Assembly (NCBI RefSeq): GCF_018274385.1
Contig: NZ_JAAFYZ010000001.1
Location: 1 to 64,000 of the forward strand
Direction: 5' to 3'
Length of the DNA stretch: 64,000 nucleotides
DNA from: Catenulispora pinistramenti
GTDB lineage: Bacteria > Actinomycetota > Actinomycetes > Streptomycetales > Catenulisporaceae
The position numbers were made by a program, and so were the translations under genes. Below the pieces are notes generated by a model that worked only from the letters and a program-made list of their open reading frames with translations, was not told the origin of the DNA and ran no database searches. Below are positions 1 through 9,700 of this stretch, in pieces (positions within the stretch are counted from its first letter, which is position 1; each line of letters starts with the position of its first letter).

Positions 1-789
1 GTCGGGACCCTCGCCGACCACCTCGTCCACCCCGGGACCGCCCGGCACGTCCACCCCGCCCATCGGCCCGACCGGGCTGATCGGCAGGCTGCGCGGGTCG
101 ATCCCGGCACCGAGCGGATCGGCCCCGTCCGGCAGCTTGCCGAACGCGTCGGCCGGGGTGATCGGCAACTGTCCGGGGCTCGCGCCGAAATGACCCTCGC
201 TGTCGGCCCTGACCGAGCCGGACGGCTTCGCGTCCTGTGGCCCGGCCGGACCCTGAGCGGGAGCCGGCGGGTTCGGCAGCCCGTCCTTGATATCCCGGTA
301 GTCCCGCGCCAGCTTGTTGAAGATCGCGCGCACCGCGGCGTCGTCGCCGCCGAACTTGTACTCGTCCGGTCCGCCGCCGCCGTCCTGGTAGTTGCTCGCC
401 TCGATCTTCGACAGGTGTGCCGGAAGCTTGCTCGGGACCTCCTTGAACTTCCCGTTGTAGGCGGTCAGCGCCGTCTGGACCACGTCCTTCACCGTGGCGA
501 AGGACTGCCAGAAGCTGCGGTAGGTCGGGTCCTTCGCCTGCTTGGCGACGTTGTCCAGCTCGGTCGCGAGGTTCTCCAACTGCTGCCCGTACGTGTCGGC
601 CCCGGGCCCAGTCCACACGGCCTTGAGCTGGTCGCGCTGCTTGCGCAGATCGGTGGCGAGGTTGGTGAACCCCTGGAACACCGCGTCCCACAGGTTCTGC
701 GCGGTGGCCACGGAGCCGAGGTCGATGCTCTGCAGCCGGTCGCGCACGTCCTGGTAGCTGTACTTCGCGTACGCGGGATTGTCAGCCAT
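1..789 (-). CDS. WXG100-type (ESX/type VII secretion) protein, C-terminus beyond window edge
   Basis: The frame is open from an ATG at 787-789 to the left edge, giving 263 visible residues; the stop lies outside. The first ~150 residues are helical and carry W59-T-G61 in the turn between two predicted helices, the WxG signature of WXG100-like type VII secretion substrates. From about residue 165 the chain becomes rich in Pro, Gly and Ala, like the long low-complexity tails of larger ESX substrates (EspB or PPE style). A GAAGGA ribosome-binding site sits about 10 nt upstream of the ATG. It is last in a minus-strand row of four related small genes, only 23 nt after its neighbour, so probably one operon. 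A secreted partner or effector role is inferred; no catalytic domain is visible in the part seen. Confidence 0.8.
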   Translation of the reverse strand, partial: MADNPAYAKYSYQDVRDRLQSIDLGSVATAQNLWDAVFQGFTNLATDLRKQRDQLKAVWTGPGADTYGQQLENLATELDNVAKQAKDPTYRSFWQSFATVKDVVQTALTAYNGKFKEVPSKLPAHLSKIEASNYQDGGGGPDEYKFGGDDAAVRAIFNKLARDYRDIKDGLPNPPAPAQGPAGPQDAKPSGSVRADSEGHFGASPGQLPITPADAFGKLPDGADPLGAGIDPRSLPISPVGPMGGVDVPGGPGVDEVVGEGPD

Positions 790-812
790 GCCCCGGGAAT
801 CCTTCTCTCATC

Positions 813-1211
813 TCACCAAACCGGCGTCTTGCCGGCGTCCTTCGGAATCAGGGCGCTGTTGTCGGTGAGCCCCTTCGTGATGTCGTCGGCCTTGGCCGAG
901 TCGGCCTCGGCGAGGGTCTTGTAGTTCTGGCCGATCTTCAGCGTCGCCTTGCGCAGCGCGTCGAACTGGCCGTGGACGGCCTGGATGTTCTTCACGAACG
1001 TGTCGCGTTCGCTCCCGTAGGCCTTGACCAGGTCCGTGGCCTCGCTGAAGTCGCCGACCTTCGGCTCGTACTTCGCGTCCTTCAAATCGGCGACCATCTT
1101 GTCCAGCACGCCGTTCAGGTCGTCGAGGTAGTCCGCGACATCCTTGAACGTCTGCTCCGGTGGCACCGTGAGCTCGTTGTAGCCCGGCACGGCGGGCGGC
1201 GTGTCAGCCAT
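813..1211 (-). CDS. small helical ESX-associated protein
   Basis: 132 residues, all-helical and charged, with no signal peptide and no Cys. The N-terminus (P-E-Q-T-F-K-D-V-A-D-Y-L-D-D-L) and the central segment with Y-G-S-E-R-D-T-F-V-K-N-I-Q look like helical hairpin proteins that accompany WXG100 genes. A clear W-x-G turn is missing; the only Trp is the last residue. The ATG at 1209-1211 directly abuts the TAG of the upstream WXG100 gene (1212-1214), so translation is probably coupled. It is most likely an ESX substrate or chaperone-like partner of its neighbours. The assignment rests on context and fold type, not on a recognised family motif. Confidence 0.7.
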   Translation of the reverse strand: MADTPPAVPGYNELTVPPEQTFKDVADYLDDLNGVLDKMVADLKDAKYEPKVGDFSEATDLVKAYGSERDTFVKNIQAVHGQFDALRKATLKIGQNYKTLAEADSAKADDITKGLTDNSALIPKDAGKTPVW

Positions 1212-1520
1212 CTACGCGGTCAGGTTCTCCCAGTGCATGGTGTTGGCGTGCTCGGTGAGCTTGTGGTCGTTCGTGATGTTCTGCAGTGTGGTGATGGCGT
1301 TGCCGAGGATGTCGTGCATCCGGTTCACCGCGGTGTCCCACTTGGCCTGCGCCACCTGATAGGCGGTGCGCGCGTTGCCCTCCCAGTCCGCCAGCGAGCC
1401 GCCGACGTTGGTGTTCAGGGACTCGATGGAGGCGCGCAGCTTCGCCAGCGCCTGCTCCATGTCCGTCGCGGCCTGCTCCATGCCGTGGAAGTTGACGTAG
1501 ACCGAGCCGTCGCCGCTCAT
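1212..1520 (-). CDS. WXG100 family protein (EsxA/EsxB-like)
   Basis: 102 residues, the standard WXG100 length. Two long helices flank the turn D-W-E-G near residue 46, the defining W-x-G motif. There is no signal peptide, as expected for type VII secretion substrates, which leave as a helical-hairpin dimer. The C-terminal end (H-A-N-T-M-H-W-E-N-L-T-A) does not contain an obvious YxxxD/E signal, so export may rely on a partner. A GGAG ribosome-binding site lies about 9 nt before the ATG. It is second in a minus-strand row of four related genes and abuts the next one without a gap. No EccC-like ATPase is present in the window, so the secretion machinery must be elsewhere. Confidence 0.88.
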   Translation of the reverse strand: MSGDGSVYVNFHGMEQAATDMEQALAKLRASIESLNTNVGGSLADWEGNARTAYQVAQAKWDTAVNRMHDILGNAITTLQNITNDHKLTEHANTMHWENLTA

Positions 1521-1560
1521 GTCAGGGTTCTCCGTATCTTTCGGTGGGTGGGGGGGTCGG

Positions 1561-1610
1561 TGGTCGGTGCCGGTCAGTGCCGGTCAGTACCGGTCGGTGC
1601 CGCTCAGCGC
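1561..1610. repeat. 10-bp tandem repeat between two WXG100 genes
   Basis: Four to five imperfect copies of a 10-bp unit (consensus CGGTCRGTGC, the last copy CGCTCAGCGC) lie in the 93-bp spacer between the stop of the 110-residue WXG100 gene and the start of the next. The unit does not form a strong hairpin. Function unknown; it may be a slippage-prone spacer in the mRNA. Confidence 0.6.
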
Positions 1611-1613
1611 GGC

Positions 1614-1946
1614 TCAGCCGTTGAGCTGCGCGGCGAACCCGCCGACGGTGTCGGTGGTGACGGAGACGTTGACGTTGTAGCGCTTCAACGTCGCCGCGAG
1701 CGTCTCCTCGATCTCGCGCAGAGCGGACAGGACGGTGGCGAACTCGGTGTCCCACTGACCCATCGCGGTCATGAACACGTTCGCGGCATCACTGCGCCAT
1801 GACGGGGCGAGCTCGTTCATCTGGTTCTGGAGAGTGCCGCGGATGGACTCCGCGGACGCCGCGGCGTTCGCGACCTCCGTCACGGCGTGGGCCATCGCCG
1901 CGCTGTTGACGGCGGAGACGCCCGGGTTGACGGCCGGTGTCGACAT
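1614..1946 (-). CDS. WXG100 family protein with W-R-S turn
   Basis: 110 residues forming two helices around the turn S-W-R-S-D-A-A at about residue 50, a common W-x-S variant of the WXG motif. The ATG at 1944-1946 is preferred over a TTG one codon upstream (1947-1949) because an AAAGGA ribosome-binding site sits about 8 nt before the ATG. It is the first gene of the minus-strand WXG100 row, so the promoter should lie in 1947-2069. Small Ala-rich ESX proteins of this kind are typically co-secreted as heterodimers; the likely partner is the 102-residue protein encoded next. Confidence 0.85.
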   Translation of the reverse strand: MSTPAVNPGVSAVNSAAMAHAVTEVANAAASAESIRGTLQNQMNELAPSWRSDAANVFMTAMGQWDTEFATVLSALREIEETLAATLKRYNVNVSVTTDTVGGFAAQLNG

Positions 1947-2069
1947 CAATCGGTCCTTTCACTGCTTCGGTCGGACGACCATCCTGGAGGTGCGGCACCC
2001 GATGTGTCAGGAGCCTTATGGGCACGGTTGGAGCCGGGCGGTTGCCCGAACTTCCCGCCGCTGCGAGCC
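1947..2069 (-). promoter_or_regulatory. intergenic region upstream of the WXG100 row
   Basis: 123 bp between the stop of a LuxR-type regulator and the first WXG100 gene, all on the minus strand. It contains a small inverted repeat (CGGGC at 2035-2039 and GCCCG at 2044-2048) that could be a weak end signal for the regulator transcript, plus the ribosome-binding site of the WXG100 gene. No convincing -35/-10 pair was found, so a promoter here is inferred from layout only. Confidence 0.35.
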
Positions 2070-2657
2070 TCAGATGAGGCCTTCGCGGATCGCGAGGGCG
2101 ACGGCGTGCGTCCGGTTGCGGACGTCGAGACGGACGGTGAGGTCGTAAACGATGTTCTTCACGGTGCGTTCGGAGTAGGCGAGCCGGACGGCGACCTCGG
2201 CCGTGCTCAGCCCCTCCGCGAGAAGCCGCAGAACCGCGGCCTCGCGCGGGGCCAAGCGTCCGCTCCCGGCGGCCGGCGGGACCGGTCCGCGTTCGATGAT
2301 CTCGCGGAGCTCACGGGCGAGGTCGTCGAAGTCCGCGCCGGCCCCGCCGGCCACCGCCACCCCGCGCCGGGCGGCAGCGGTGCGCAGCCCCGGCCGGACG
2401 CGGCCGGTCGCGAGCACCACCGGAACCGCCCCGGGGACCAGGCCGTCGACGCCGACGAGCACACCCTCGTCGGCGTCACCGACCGCGATCAGCACCACCA
2501 CACCGGGCGCGACCCGGTCGACCAGAGCGGCGCACGGGACGGCCCGCAGCAGTTCGATGACGCCGGCCCGGGTGATCGGGTCGGCGGTGTGGATCGCCAC
2601 CGGTATCCCGTCGGGCACGCTGGCGGGATCTGTGGCAGCGCTCTGTGATCCCGGCAT
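2070..2657 (-). CDS. LuxR-family transcriptional regulator
   Basis: 195 residues. The C-terminal ~68 residues are a LuxR/NarL helix-turn-helix: L-A-P-R-E-A-A-V-L-R-L-L-A-E-G-L-S-T-A-E-V, then S-E-R-T-V-K-N-I-V-Y-D-L-T recognition-helix residues and R-N-R-T-H-A-V at the end. The N-terminal ~115 residues have the size of a receiver domain, but I see no clear phospho-acceptor Asp/Lys arrangement, so it is probably an atypical, phosphorylation-independent regulator. It starts 1 nt after the stop of the upstream regulator, so the two are co-translated. Its position directly ahead of the WXG100 row suggests it controls that locus; this is inference. Confidence 0.88.
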   Translation of the reverse strand: MPGSQSAATDPASVPDGIPVAIHTADPITRAGVIELLRAVPCAALVDRVAPGVVVLIAVGDADEGVLVGVDGLVPGAVPVVLATGRVRPGLRTAAARRGVAVAGGAGADFDDLARELREIIERGPVPPAAGSGRLAPREAAVLRLLAEGLSTAEVAVRLAYSERTVKNIVYDLTVRLDVRNRTHAVALAIREGLI

Positions 2658-2658
2658 C

Positions 2659-3318
2659 TCAGATCAGCCCTTCGCGCAGCGCGTAGGCCACCGCGTGCGT
2701 CCGGTTGCGCAGCCGCATCCGGATCGTCAGCTCGTGCAGGATGTTCTTGATCGTCCGGTCCGAATAGGCCAGCGCGGTCGCGGCCTGCGCGGTGTCTAAG
2801 CCGTCAGCGAGCAGCCGCAGCACGTCCGCCTCCCGCGCCGAGAGAGCGGGCTGGCACACCGGCCGATCCACCGCCGCGCCGCGCCCCGGCGGCCCACCAT
2901 TGCGCAGGGTATTGATGTAGTCGAGCAGATCGCGCACCACTTCCGGCGGCATCAGCGCACCGGCCCCGCGATCGACCGCCCGCACCGCCCTGGCGACCGA
3001 CTCGCCGGTCGCCTGGCGCCGCCAGAGCAGTGCCCCGACCCCGAGATCCACCAGCGAAGGCAGCGCCCCGGGGGCCATCCGCCCCACGACCGCGACGATC
3101 CCGGCCCGCCCCTTCGGCACCCCCGACAACGCGCCCCGGGCCAAGGACACCACGGACTCGTCGAACACGTCGGCGACCAACAACAGAACCGCCACCGAAG
3201 CCGCGCCATCGCCGCCGGGCGGCACCACGCTGATGCCGGGCTGCGCCCACAGCAACGCTTCGGCGCCCGACCGAGTGATCCCGTCGGCCGCGACCACCCC
3301 TACCCGGACGCCCTCCAC
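2659..3318 (-). CDS. LuxR-family transcriptional regulator (paralogue of its neighbour)
   Basis: 219 residues. The C-terminal ~68 residues form a LuxR/NarL HTH (L-S-A-R-E-A-D-V-L-R-L-L-A-D-G-L, then S-D-R-T-I-K-N-I-L-H-E-L-T) and end in R-E-G-L-I exactly like the downstream regulator, so the pair looks like a tandem duplication. The N-terminal receiver-like domain has degenerate phosphorylation residues. I chose the GTG at 3316-3318: a GGGGAGG ribosome-binding site ends 5 nt before it, whereas the TTG one codon upstream leaves only 2 nt. The two proteins may act as a heterodimer or as separate sensors; no ligand can be read from the sequence. Confidence 0.87.
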   Translation of the reverse strand: MEGVRVGVVAADGITRSGAEALLWAQPGISVVPPGGDGAASVAVLLLVADVFDESVVSLARGALSGVPKGRAGIVAVVGRMAPGALPSLVDLGVGALLWRRQATGESVARAVRAVDRGAGALMPPEVVRDLLDYINTLRNGGPPGRGAAVDRPVCQPALSAREADVLRLLADGLDTAQAATALAYSDRTIKNILHELTIRMRLRNRTHAVAYALREGLI

Positions 3319-3434
3319 CAATGCCTCCCCATCGTCGTGACCAGCGATGACGAATCTAGGAAGCGCGTGTTGACGGGCGATCGACGCTCGATGACGCGAC
3401 CGTCACGGGGACTGCCGGCTCTCCGGAGCCCCCT

Positions 3435-3638
3435 TCAGCGGCCGCGCACGCGGCCGACACCAGCCGATATCGCCTCCACCAACACAGTCGTGCCGAACGC
3501 GACGCCCACCGCGATCAGGACGTCGATTCCCAGTTCGCGCAACGCCCAGCGGTTCGCAGCGGGTTCGCGGAAAAGCAGGAGAACCACAAGCGTCGGGATG
3601 AGGTACTGGACGAAGCTGTTCAACCAACGTCTGGCCAT
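3435..3638 (-). CDS. small two-helix membrane protein, candidate immunity protein for the RHS tip
   Basis: 67 residues starting at the ATG 3636-3638, with a GGAAGG ribosome-binding site 6 nt upstream. Two hydrophobic stretches (F-V-Q-Y-L-I-P-T-L-V-V-L-L-L-F, and G-I-D-V-L-I-A-V-G-V-A-F-G-T-T-V-L-V) predict a helical hairpin in the membrane, followed by a basic end (R-V-R-G-R). It lies 90 bp downstream of the RHS stop on the same strand, separated by a strong hairpin. In polymorphic toxin loci the immunity gene sits exactly there, and membrane immunity proteins usually guard against membrane-active or envelope toxins. I know no family for it; the immunity role is inferred from position only. 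Confidence 0.6.
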   Translation of the reverse strand: MARRWLNSFVQYLIPTLVVLLLFREPAANRWALRELGIDVLIAVGVAFGTTVLVEAISAGVGRVRGR

Positions 3639-3682
3639 GTGCCACCTTCCAGTCGCCGATGGGGAAGCGGTTCGCACCGCGA

Positions 3683-3714
3683 CGCCGGCCGGGAATGGGA
3701 GTACCCGGCCGGCG
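3683..3714 (-). terminator. strong hairpin between RHS gene and small membrane-protein gene
   Basis: A perfect 11-bp inverted repeat, CGCCGGCCGGG (3683-3693) and CCCGGCCGGCG (3704-3714), with a 10-nt loop, lies 15 bp past the RHS stop. There is no U-run after it. It could end most RHS transcripts or act as a partial terminator or mRNA-stabilising element that sets the level of the downstream 67-residue protein. Confidence 0.6.
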
Positions 3715-3728
3715 ATCGCGACGGCCTG

Positions 3729-6700
3729 CTAGTGGTGAATTATCGCGAGTGTCACACATTCCATGGCAGGGACGATAAAGGTGTCCTTGCTGAAGATCTC
3801 CACCCCCTCGGCTCCGGCCTCGAACGGTTTGAGCTCCTGGTATTTGGACGCGATCCATTTGTAGCCGCCGGCCGTGCCGAAGCCGACCGTCGCGCCTTCG
3901 ATGCAGGCGACCACCGGCCCCGAGGGCTCGCTCGGCCGGAGTATCTTGAATACCTGCTGCGCGGACATGTGCGAGCTTTGTACGTTGAATTCCGGATTCG
4001 AGTCGCCGACCGGTACCATTCTCACGCTGGCGATGTTCACAGTGCATCCGTTGTCGTCACAGACGACGGTGCGCTCGGTGCAGATCCCCGACATGTCACA
4101 CCACTTCGTGTCCGCCGAACCGAGTGGCGTCACTTCTCCGGTGCAACTGCTTGATATCAGCCCCTCGTCGCTGGGAACACAGCCATCTCTCATGGTCGAT
4201 TCCACATCCTGTTCGGTACCGACGCTGGTGTCCCCGGTAGAATGGTCGCACTTTGTCACCGTGTTTCCGGCGATCGTGTAAGTGGTCTGGTCTCCCGTTC
4301 TCCCGCATTCGCCACCGCCACCGCCACCGCCCGAGGCTCCGGCACCCGCGTCCGTGTCACTGGAGGTTCCACCACCAGTGGGGACGCAGCTGTGGCCGTT
4401 CCATCGAAGGCCCGACGGGCATTGCGCGTGCGGGGTGGGATCTCCACCCGGGGTGGTCGTCGTGCCGCCGCTGGAATCCGGGACACACTCCATCGATCCG
4501 CTGCTGCTGTCGTGATGGTAGCCCGGTGCGCAGGTGTGGGGATCGAGTCCGGTGGGGTCACTGCCGTTGACGGGATCGTTGCCCGCGTAGGCGTACCCGC
4601 CTATGGTCTGCGGGCTGTTCGGCTGGAATACGGGATCGCCCGAAATGAACCGCCCGGTGCTCGGGTCGTATTTGCGGGCACCCACGTCGACCAGGCTGGT
4701 GCCGGTGTCGGTGCTCTTGCCGAGGAAGGTGTGGTCGTCGGGCCAGGCCGGCGAGGTACTCTGCGTCACCGGTGCCCCGCGGGTTTCGCCGAAGGGCTTG
4801 CTGTAGCGGCGGGCGATGATCTGGCCCTGATTCTGCGTGCCCGGCGTCTCCTGGACGGTGACCGTCCCGGTGCCTTGGGCGGTGGTGGCTTCGTCGGTGA
4901 TGGATCCGTCGGAGCCGACGATGATGACGGGTGCGTTGGGGAACGCGAAGTAGCGCTCGGCGGTCGTGGTTCCCGCGGCGGTTCCCGACGTGGTCAGGTG
5001 GATCTCGGTGGCGCCGAGGTACAAGGTGGTGGTCGTGGGGTCGCGGCGGATGAGCTCGTTGCCGGCGGCGTCGTAGACATAGGCCGCGACTTGTTGCTTG
5101 GTGGTGTTGTCGGTGACGGTGGACAGGTGGCCTTCCGGATCCCAGCTCAGCGTTTCGTTGACGGGGGTGGATCCGGAGGCGACGGTGCGGCTGGTGGTGT
5201 TGCCGGCACCGTCGTAGCCGTAGGTGTCGGTGGCGCTCGCCCCGCCGGTGGTGCTGACCTGACCGATCAGCGCCGGGCCGGTGCCGCTGCCGGCGGCGGC
5301 GGTGCCGGTGTTGCCGGTGCCGGGCTGGGCGCTCGGTTCGTAGGTGTGGACCGTGTCGGCGCCGCCGGTCATGGAGTGGTCGGTGACGGTGACCCGGTTG
5401 CCCATCGGGTCGGTGGCGCTGCCGGGCGTGTTGCCGGTGAACGTCTGCCAGTACGGCGCCGGGCTCGGGCCGTTGGGCGTGTTGGCGCCGATCGGCGAGG
5501 TGATGTTCCCTATCGACGGCTTGGTATTGACGCACCGTCCGGCGCCGCCGGGAATCGGACCGGCACCGAGCTTGCCGCCGTCGATCAGCATGCTGGCATC
5601 GGGCGTCGAGCCGCCTTCGTCGGTCCAGGCCTCCTTCAGACGGCCGGCGAAGTCGTAGCTGTAGCACTGGGTGTCGACCACGGGGGGAGCGCCCAGGCCC
5701 TGCTGGCTGCTGTCCGAGGTGATCTGGCCGGCGGGGTCGTAGGTGACGGTGGACCAGTCGACGCCAAACTCGTTGACCAGGTTGGTCGTGGGGTTCACGC
5801 CGGCCGAGGAGTCGATGTCCACCCCGGTGGCACGGCGGGTGGTCGCGTCGTAGGTGGTCTGTTGCGACACCTGGTACGGGTAGTCGCCCAAAGTACGGGA
5901 CTTGACTTCCCCGAACGCCGTGTACTGGGTCTCCACCAGATAGTTGGAGTTGCCGGCCGCCGTCAGGAGCAGGCCGTTGGGCCGGTAGGAGTAGTACACC
6001 ATCTCATCGGCCATCCCGGCGGCGTTGGGCACGGCCGGCAGGTCTTCCTGAGCCAGGAACCCCGCCACCGAGGTGTAGTAGCTGTTGGTGGTGTAAGTCC
6101 CGGCCAGGCCCGCGTCGGGTCCGGAGTTCGGAATCGTCACCTGGCTGCTGAGCGGCTGATACCGGAAGTTGTAGTACGGCGTGCTCTCGGTGTAGGCGGT
6201 GCCGCTCCGGCCGCCGATGTAGCGGGTCGAGGTCGTGGCCTGGCCCAGGACGACGGCGCCGACAGCGCCCGCCGCGTTCTGGAAGTGCGACTGGTCGTAC
6301 ACGGTCTCGGAGAGCAGGTCGGCGTTGTTGGTCGGGTCGGTACCGGAGTAGGTGTCGGTCTTGCGGTCCAGCGAGTCGTACGTGAACGACAGGTCCTGAC
6401 CACGACCGTCATGGGTGCCGGTCAGCCGCCCCGCCGAGTCGTAGTGGCTGAGGGTGACGCCGTTGTTCGGATCGGACTGCGACACGGTCTGGCCGAGCAG
6501 GTCGGTCGTGGTGGTCCACTGGTTGCCCGAAGCGTCGGTGACCGTGGCGGTCGCGCCGCCGGCGATCGGCGTGTAGGTATGGGTGCTGATATCGGCGTCG
6601 GAGGCGGTTCCCGGCGCGGCCGGCGGGTTCTCGTGGTACTGCCACACGGCGGTCGTGCGGCCCCGGACGTCGGTGAACGTGCTGGTGGCCGTACCGCCCG

Positions 6701-9700
6701 CGGGCGGTAGGACGTCGATGCGGTCGGCGCCGTAGTAGGTCGTGTCGGTGGCCCACAGGTTGAGGCCGCCCTTGGACAGTTCGGTGTTCACCGTCCGGCC
6801 CAACGCGTCGAAGACGTTGGTGGTGACGGAGTCCAGCGACGTGTAGGCATAGGACAGCCAGGAGCCCGACGGATTGTTGGTCGCGTCGTAGTGCGCGGCC
6901 GTCGACTCCCGCATCCGCCCGGCGAAGTCGTACACGGAGTCGGTGGCGACCAGGCCGTTGGACATGTCCGTCGGCGTGGCCTGCGTCTGCTCCACTCGGC
7001 CCAGGCCGTCGATGATCTGATACGAGACCCCGTAGGTGTTATCGTCCAACAGCGTTTCGGTCTCTATTGAGCTCGCCGCGGCGATGCCCCCGACCACGGG
7101 CGCGATCGTGTAGGTGAACCGCTGCGAGGGGCCGGCCGTGGTGGCACGGCCCGGGTTCCACACCGCCGTCGTGCGGCCCAGACCGTCATAAGCGGCCGTG
7201 GTGACCTGCCCGTTGACATCGGTGGAGGTCAGTGTCAGGCCACGCGTCTGATCCAGGGCGGTGCGGGAGACCCAGCCCGCCGGGTTGGTGACCGCGGCGC
7301 CGGTCGGCAGGACGCCGCCGGACGGCGTGAACACCGTGCTGGTCTTGTGCCCCAGCGCGTCGGCGGTCGAAAGCGCACGGCCGTAGCGGTCGAAGTCCGA
7401 AGCGGGGGTCTGCGACTTGATGACGGTCGCGCCGGAGGCGTCGGAGGCGTCCTGGACCATCGTGACGTTGCCGACGCTGGTGGGGCTGCCGAGCTGACCG
7501 GCCGGGTCGCCGTCGTAGGTGGTCTGCTCGAACCCCTGGTCGATCTGGTCCGGCAACGGCGCCGCGGGCGGATCGCTCCCGGTGCAGTTCGCCGTCGGCT
7601 GGACCGACGTCAGGACCTTCCACGGGTAGGCAGTCCATTCCGCCGTCGCGGCCATACCGGGGTAGCCGGCGTACAGCGTCGTCGTGCAGATCTTCGGGAC
7701 GGTGCCGTCGCCGAGGTCGTAGGTGGCGACCAGACGGCCGTTGCCCTGGGCGACCCCGTTGCCGGTGAAGTCCGGAAGCCGGTCGTCGTAGGTGTAGTCG
7801 ATCTCCGAGCGCCGCGTCCCGGCCGCGACCTTCTGCAAGGTCACCTGCGAGGCGGTGTGCACGAACCGGGCGCGTTGCCGGGGCAGACCGCCCGAGCGCA
7901 GGTGTTGTGCGGTCGCGCCGCCGTTGGGGCCGTCTGCGATCTGCGCGGTGATGGTGTCGGTGTAGACCTGAGCCAGCGGAGCGGCACTTTCATAGACCAG
8001 GTTCTCAACCTGGCTTCCGGCCAAAGCGTTGTCGTCGACGATCCCGTCGATACTCACCGAGGGCTCGTCCGCCGGGCTGCACGTGGCGGTCGGATGGGAG
8101 CCGTGCAGCTTCTGGCAGGCCAGGTCCGGGTCCTGATCCATGCCCCGGAAATAGGTCGCGACAGACTTGGAGTTCAGGACACTGTCGACCGTCTTGCTGG
8201 TCGGATCGATCTGGCCGCCGCCGATGGTGGCGATGTGCACGAAACCTCGGAACTGGTCGAACGTCCGATAGTCCGGATCGGCGAGCTCGCTGTCGTCGGA
8301 GTGCCAGGCCGGAGCATCCGGGTATTGATAATCCGTCTCCTGGGCGGATGCGGATCCGTTCTGCCCGGCCAGACCGGTGCCGTCGGACTTCATGACGCGC
8401 AGCACCACGTACTTGCTGAACCAGTCCAGCACCGGCTGCTGGCTGGTGCCGCCGGTGGGCGGTACCCAATAGACCGGGAAACACAGCGTCGAGTTCTTGT
8501 CCACTGCCGGAGCGGTCGTGGAGCAGGGATCCTGCCGAAAACCCTGGTTCTGCGGGTCGTAGTCGTAGGTGACGTTCGTCGTGCCGTGCAACTCGTCGGT
8601 GATGACGGTCAACCGGCGCCGCAGATACTGCACCGCGCCGGCCCCGGCCGCCGGAGCCCGGTTGGCCATCGGCGTGCCCTGATACTGCACATCCGGCACG
8701 GAGGTGGCGACTCCGCCGGTGAAACCGGTGTGGCTGACCGAATCCAGCCAGAGCGTCCGCGCGGAGGTATCCGTCGGATACGACTGATGCAGCGTGTACT
8801 CGTCCACCGGCAAGAAGCCCGCGTGGACGCCGGTCCCGGCCGGTATCGGCGGATTGCTGCCGGGGGTGTAGGCGACGCCAGTAGAAATCGTGTCCAGCCG
8901 GGTCGAGGACCAGAACGTGGGGCTGTAGATCAGACAGGCGTTCGGGCTGTCGGTACCGGTGCACGACTGGTCGGACGGGGTGTCCTCGAACGCCGGGGAA
9001 TTGGAGGAGTCGAATCCGGACAGCGAGAAGCCGGGGTGGTCCGGATCCGGCGTCACCGACAGCGCCTGGCACATCGCCCGGTAGGAGACGTTGACGTTCA
9101 GGTCGCCCGGCAGGCAGCGCGGCTTGACCCCGAAAACCACCTGCGCCGCCGGAATCGCATCAGCCGACATGTCCGAGACCTGGAACCCGTAGTCGATATC
9201 GGTCAGGAACCCGCCGCGGGTATAGAAATCGTGCGCGCCCGTGACAGCGTTCTTGTACCAGTTGCCTTCCCGCTGGTAGTCGTAGCGGGTCACGTTGTTG
9301 TGCGGGTCGATCACGAAGTCCAGATTCCACCGCCACACCGCCATGCAGTTGATCGCGGCGGCCGACGTCGGGTCGTTGCACGTCGCCTCACCGGTCCCGA
9401 AGACCGGCTCGGTCCACGCCGAGTACGTCGCAGCGTCCGCCCCGGTGCCGCCCTCACCGACGGCGGGGATCCGGTTCGCGCCGAAGTAGTACCGGGTTCC
9501 GTCGGTGGTCGTGACCCGCCAGTACTCCCCCGACGCCTTCGGATTGCTGGCTCCGTTGGCCGCGCCGTTCAACAGCTCGACGTGCGAGCCGTCGTCCCCG
9601 GAGATCCGCCACGCACCGGTGGCGTCATCGCGTACCAGTTCGCCGGTATGGCCGGGCAGCGAGATCGTGGCGTTCGGCACGGACGGCATGCAGGCGTCGC

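Noticed and set aside
3729-4560. Intein/Hint or known nuclease toxin at the RHS tip
   Set aside because: No Hint-type Cys-His motif pattern, HNH, or other nuclease signature could be read in the last ~275 residues.
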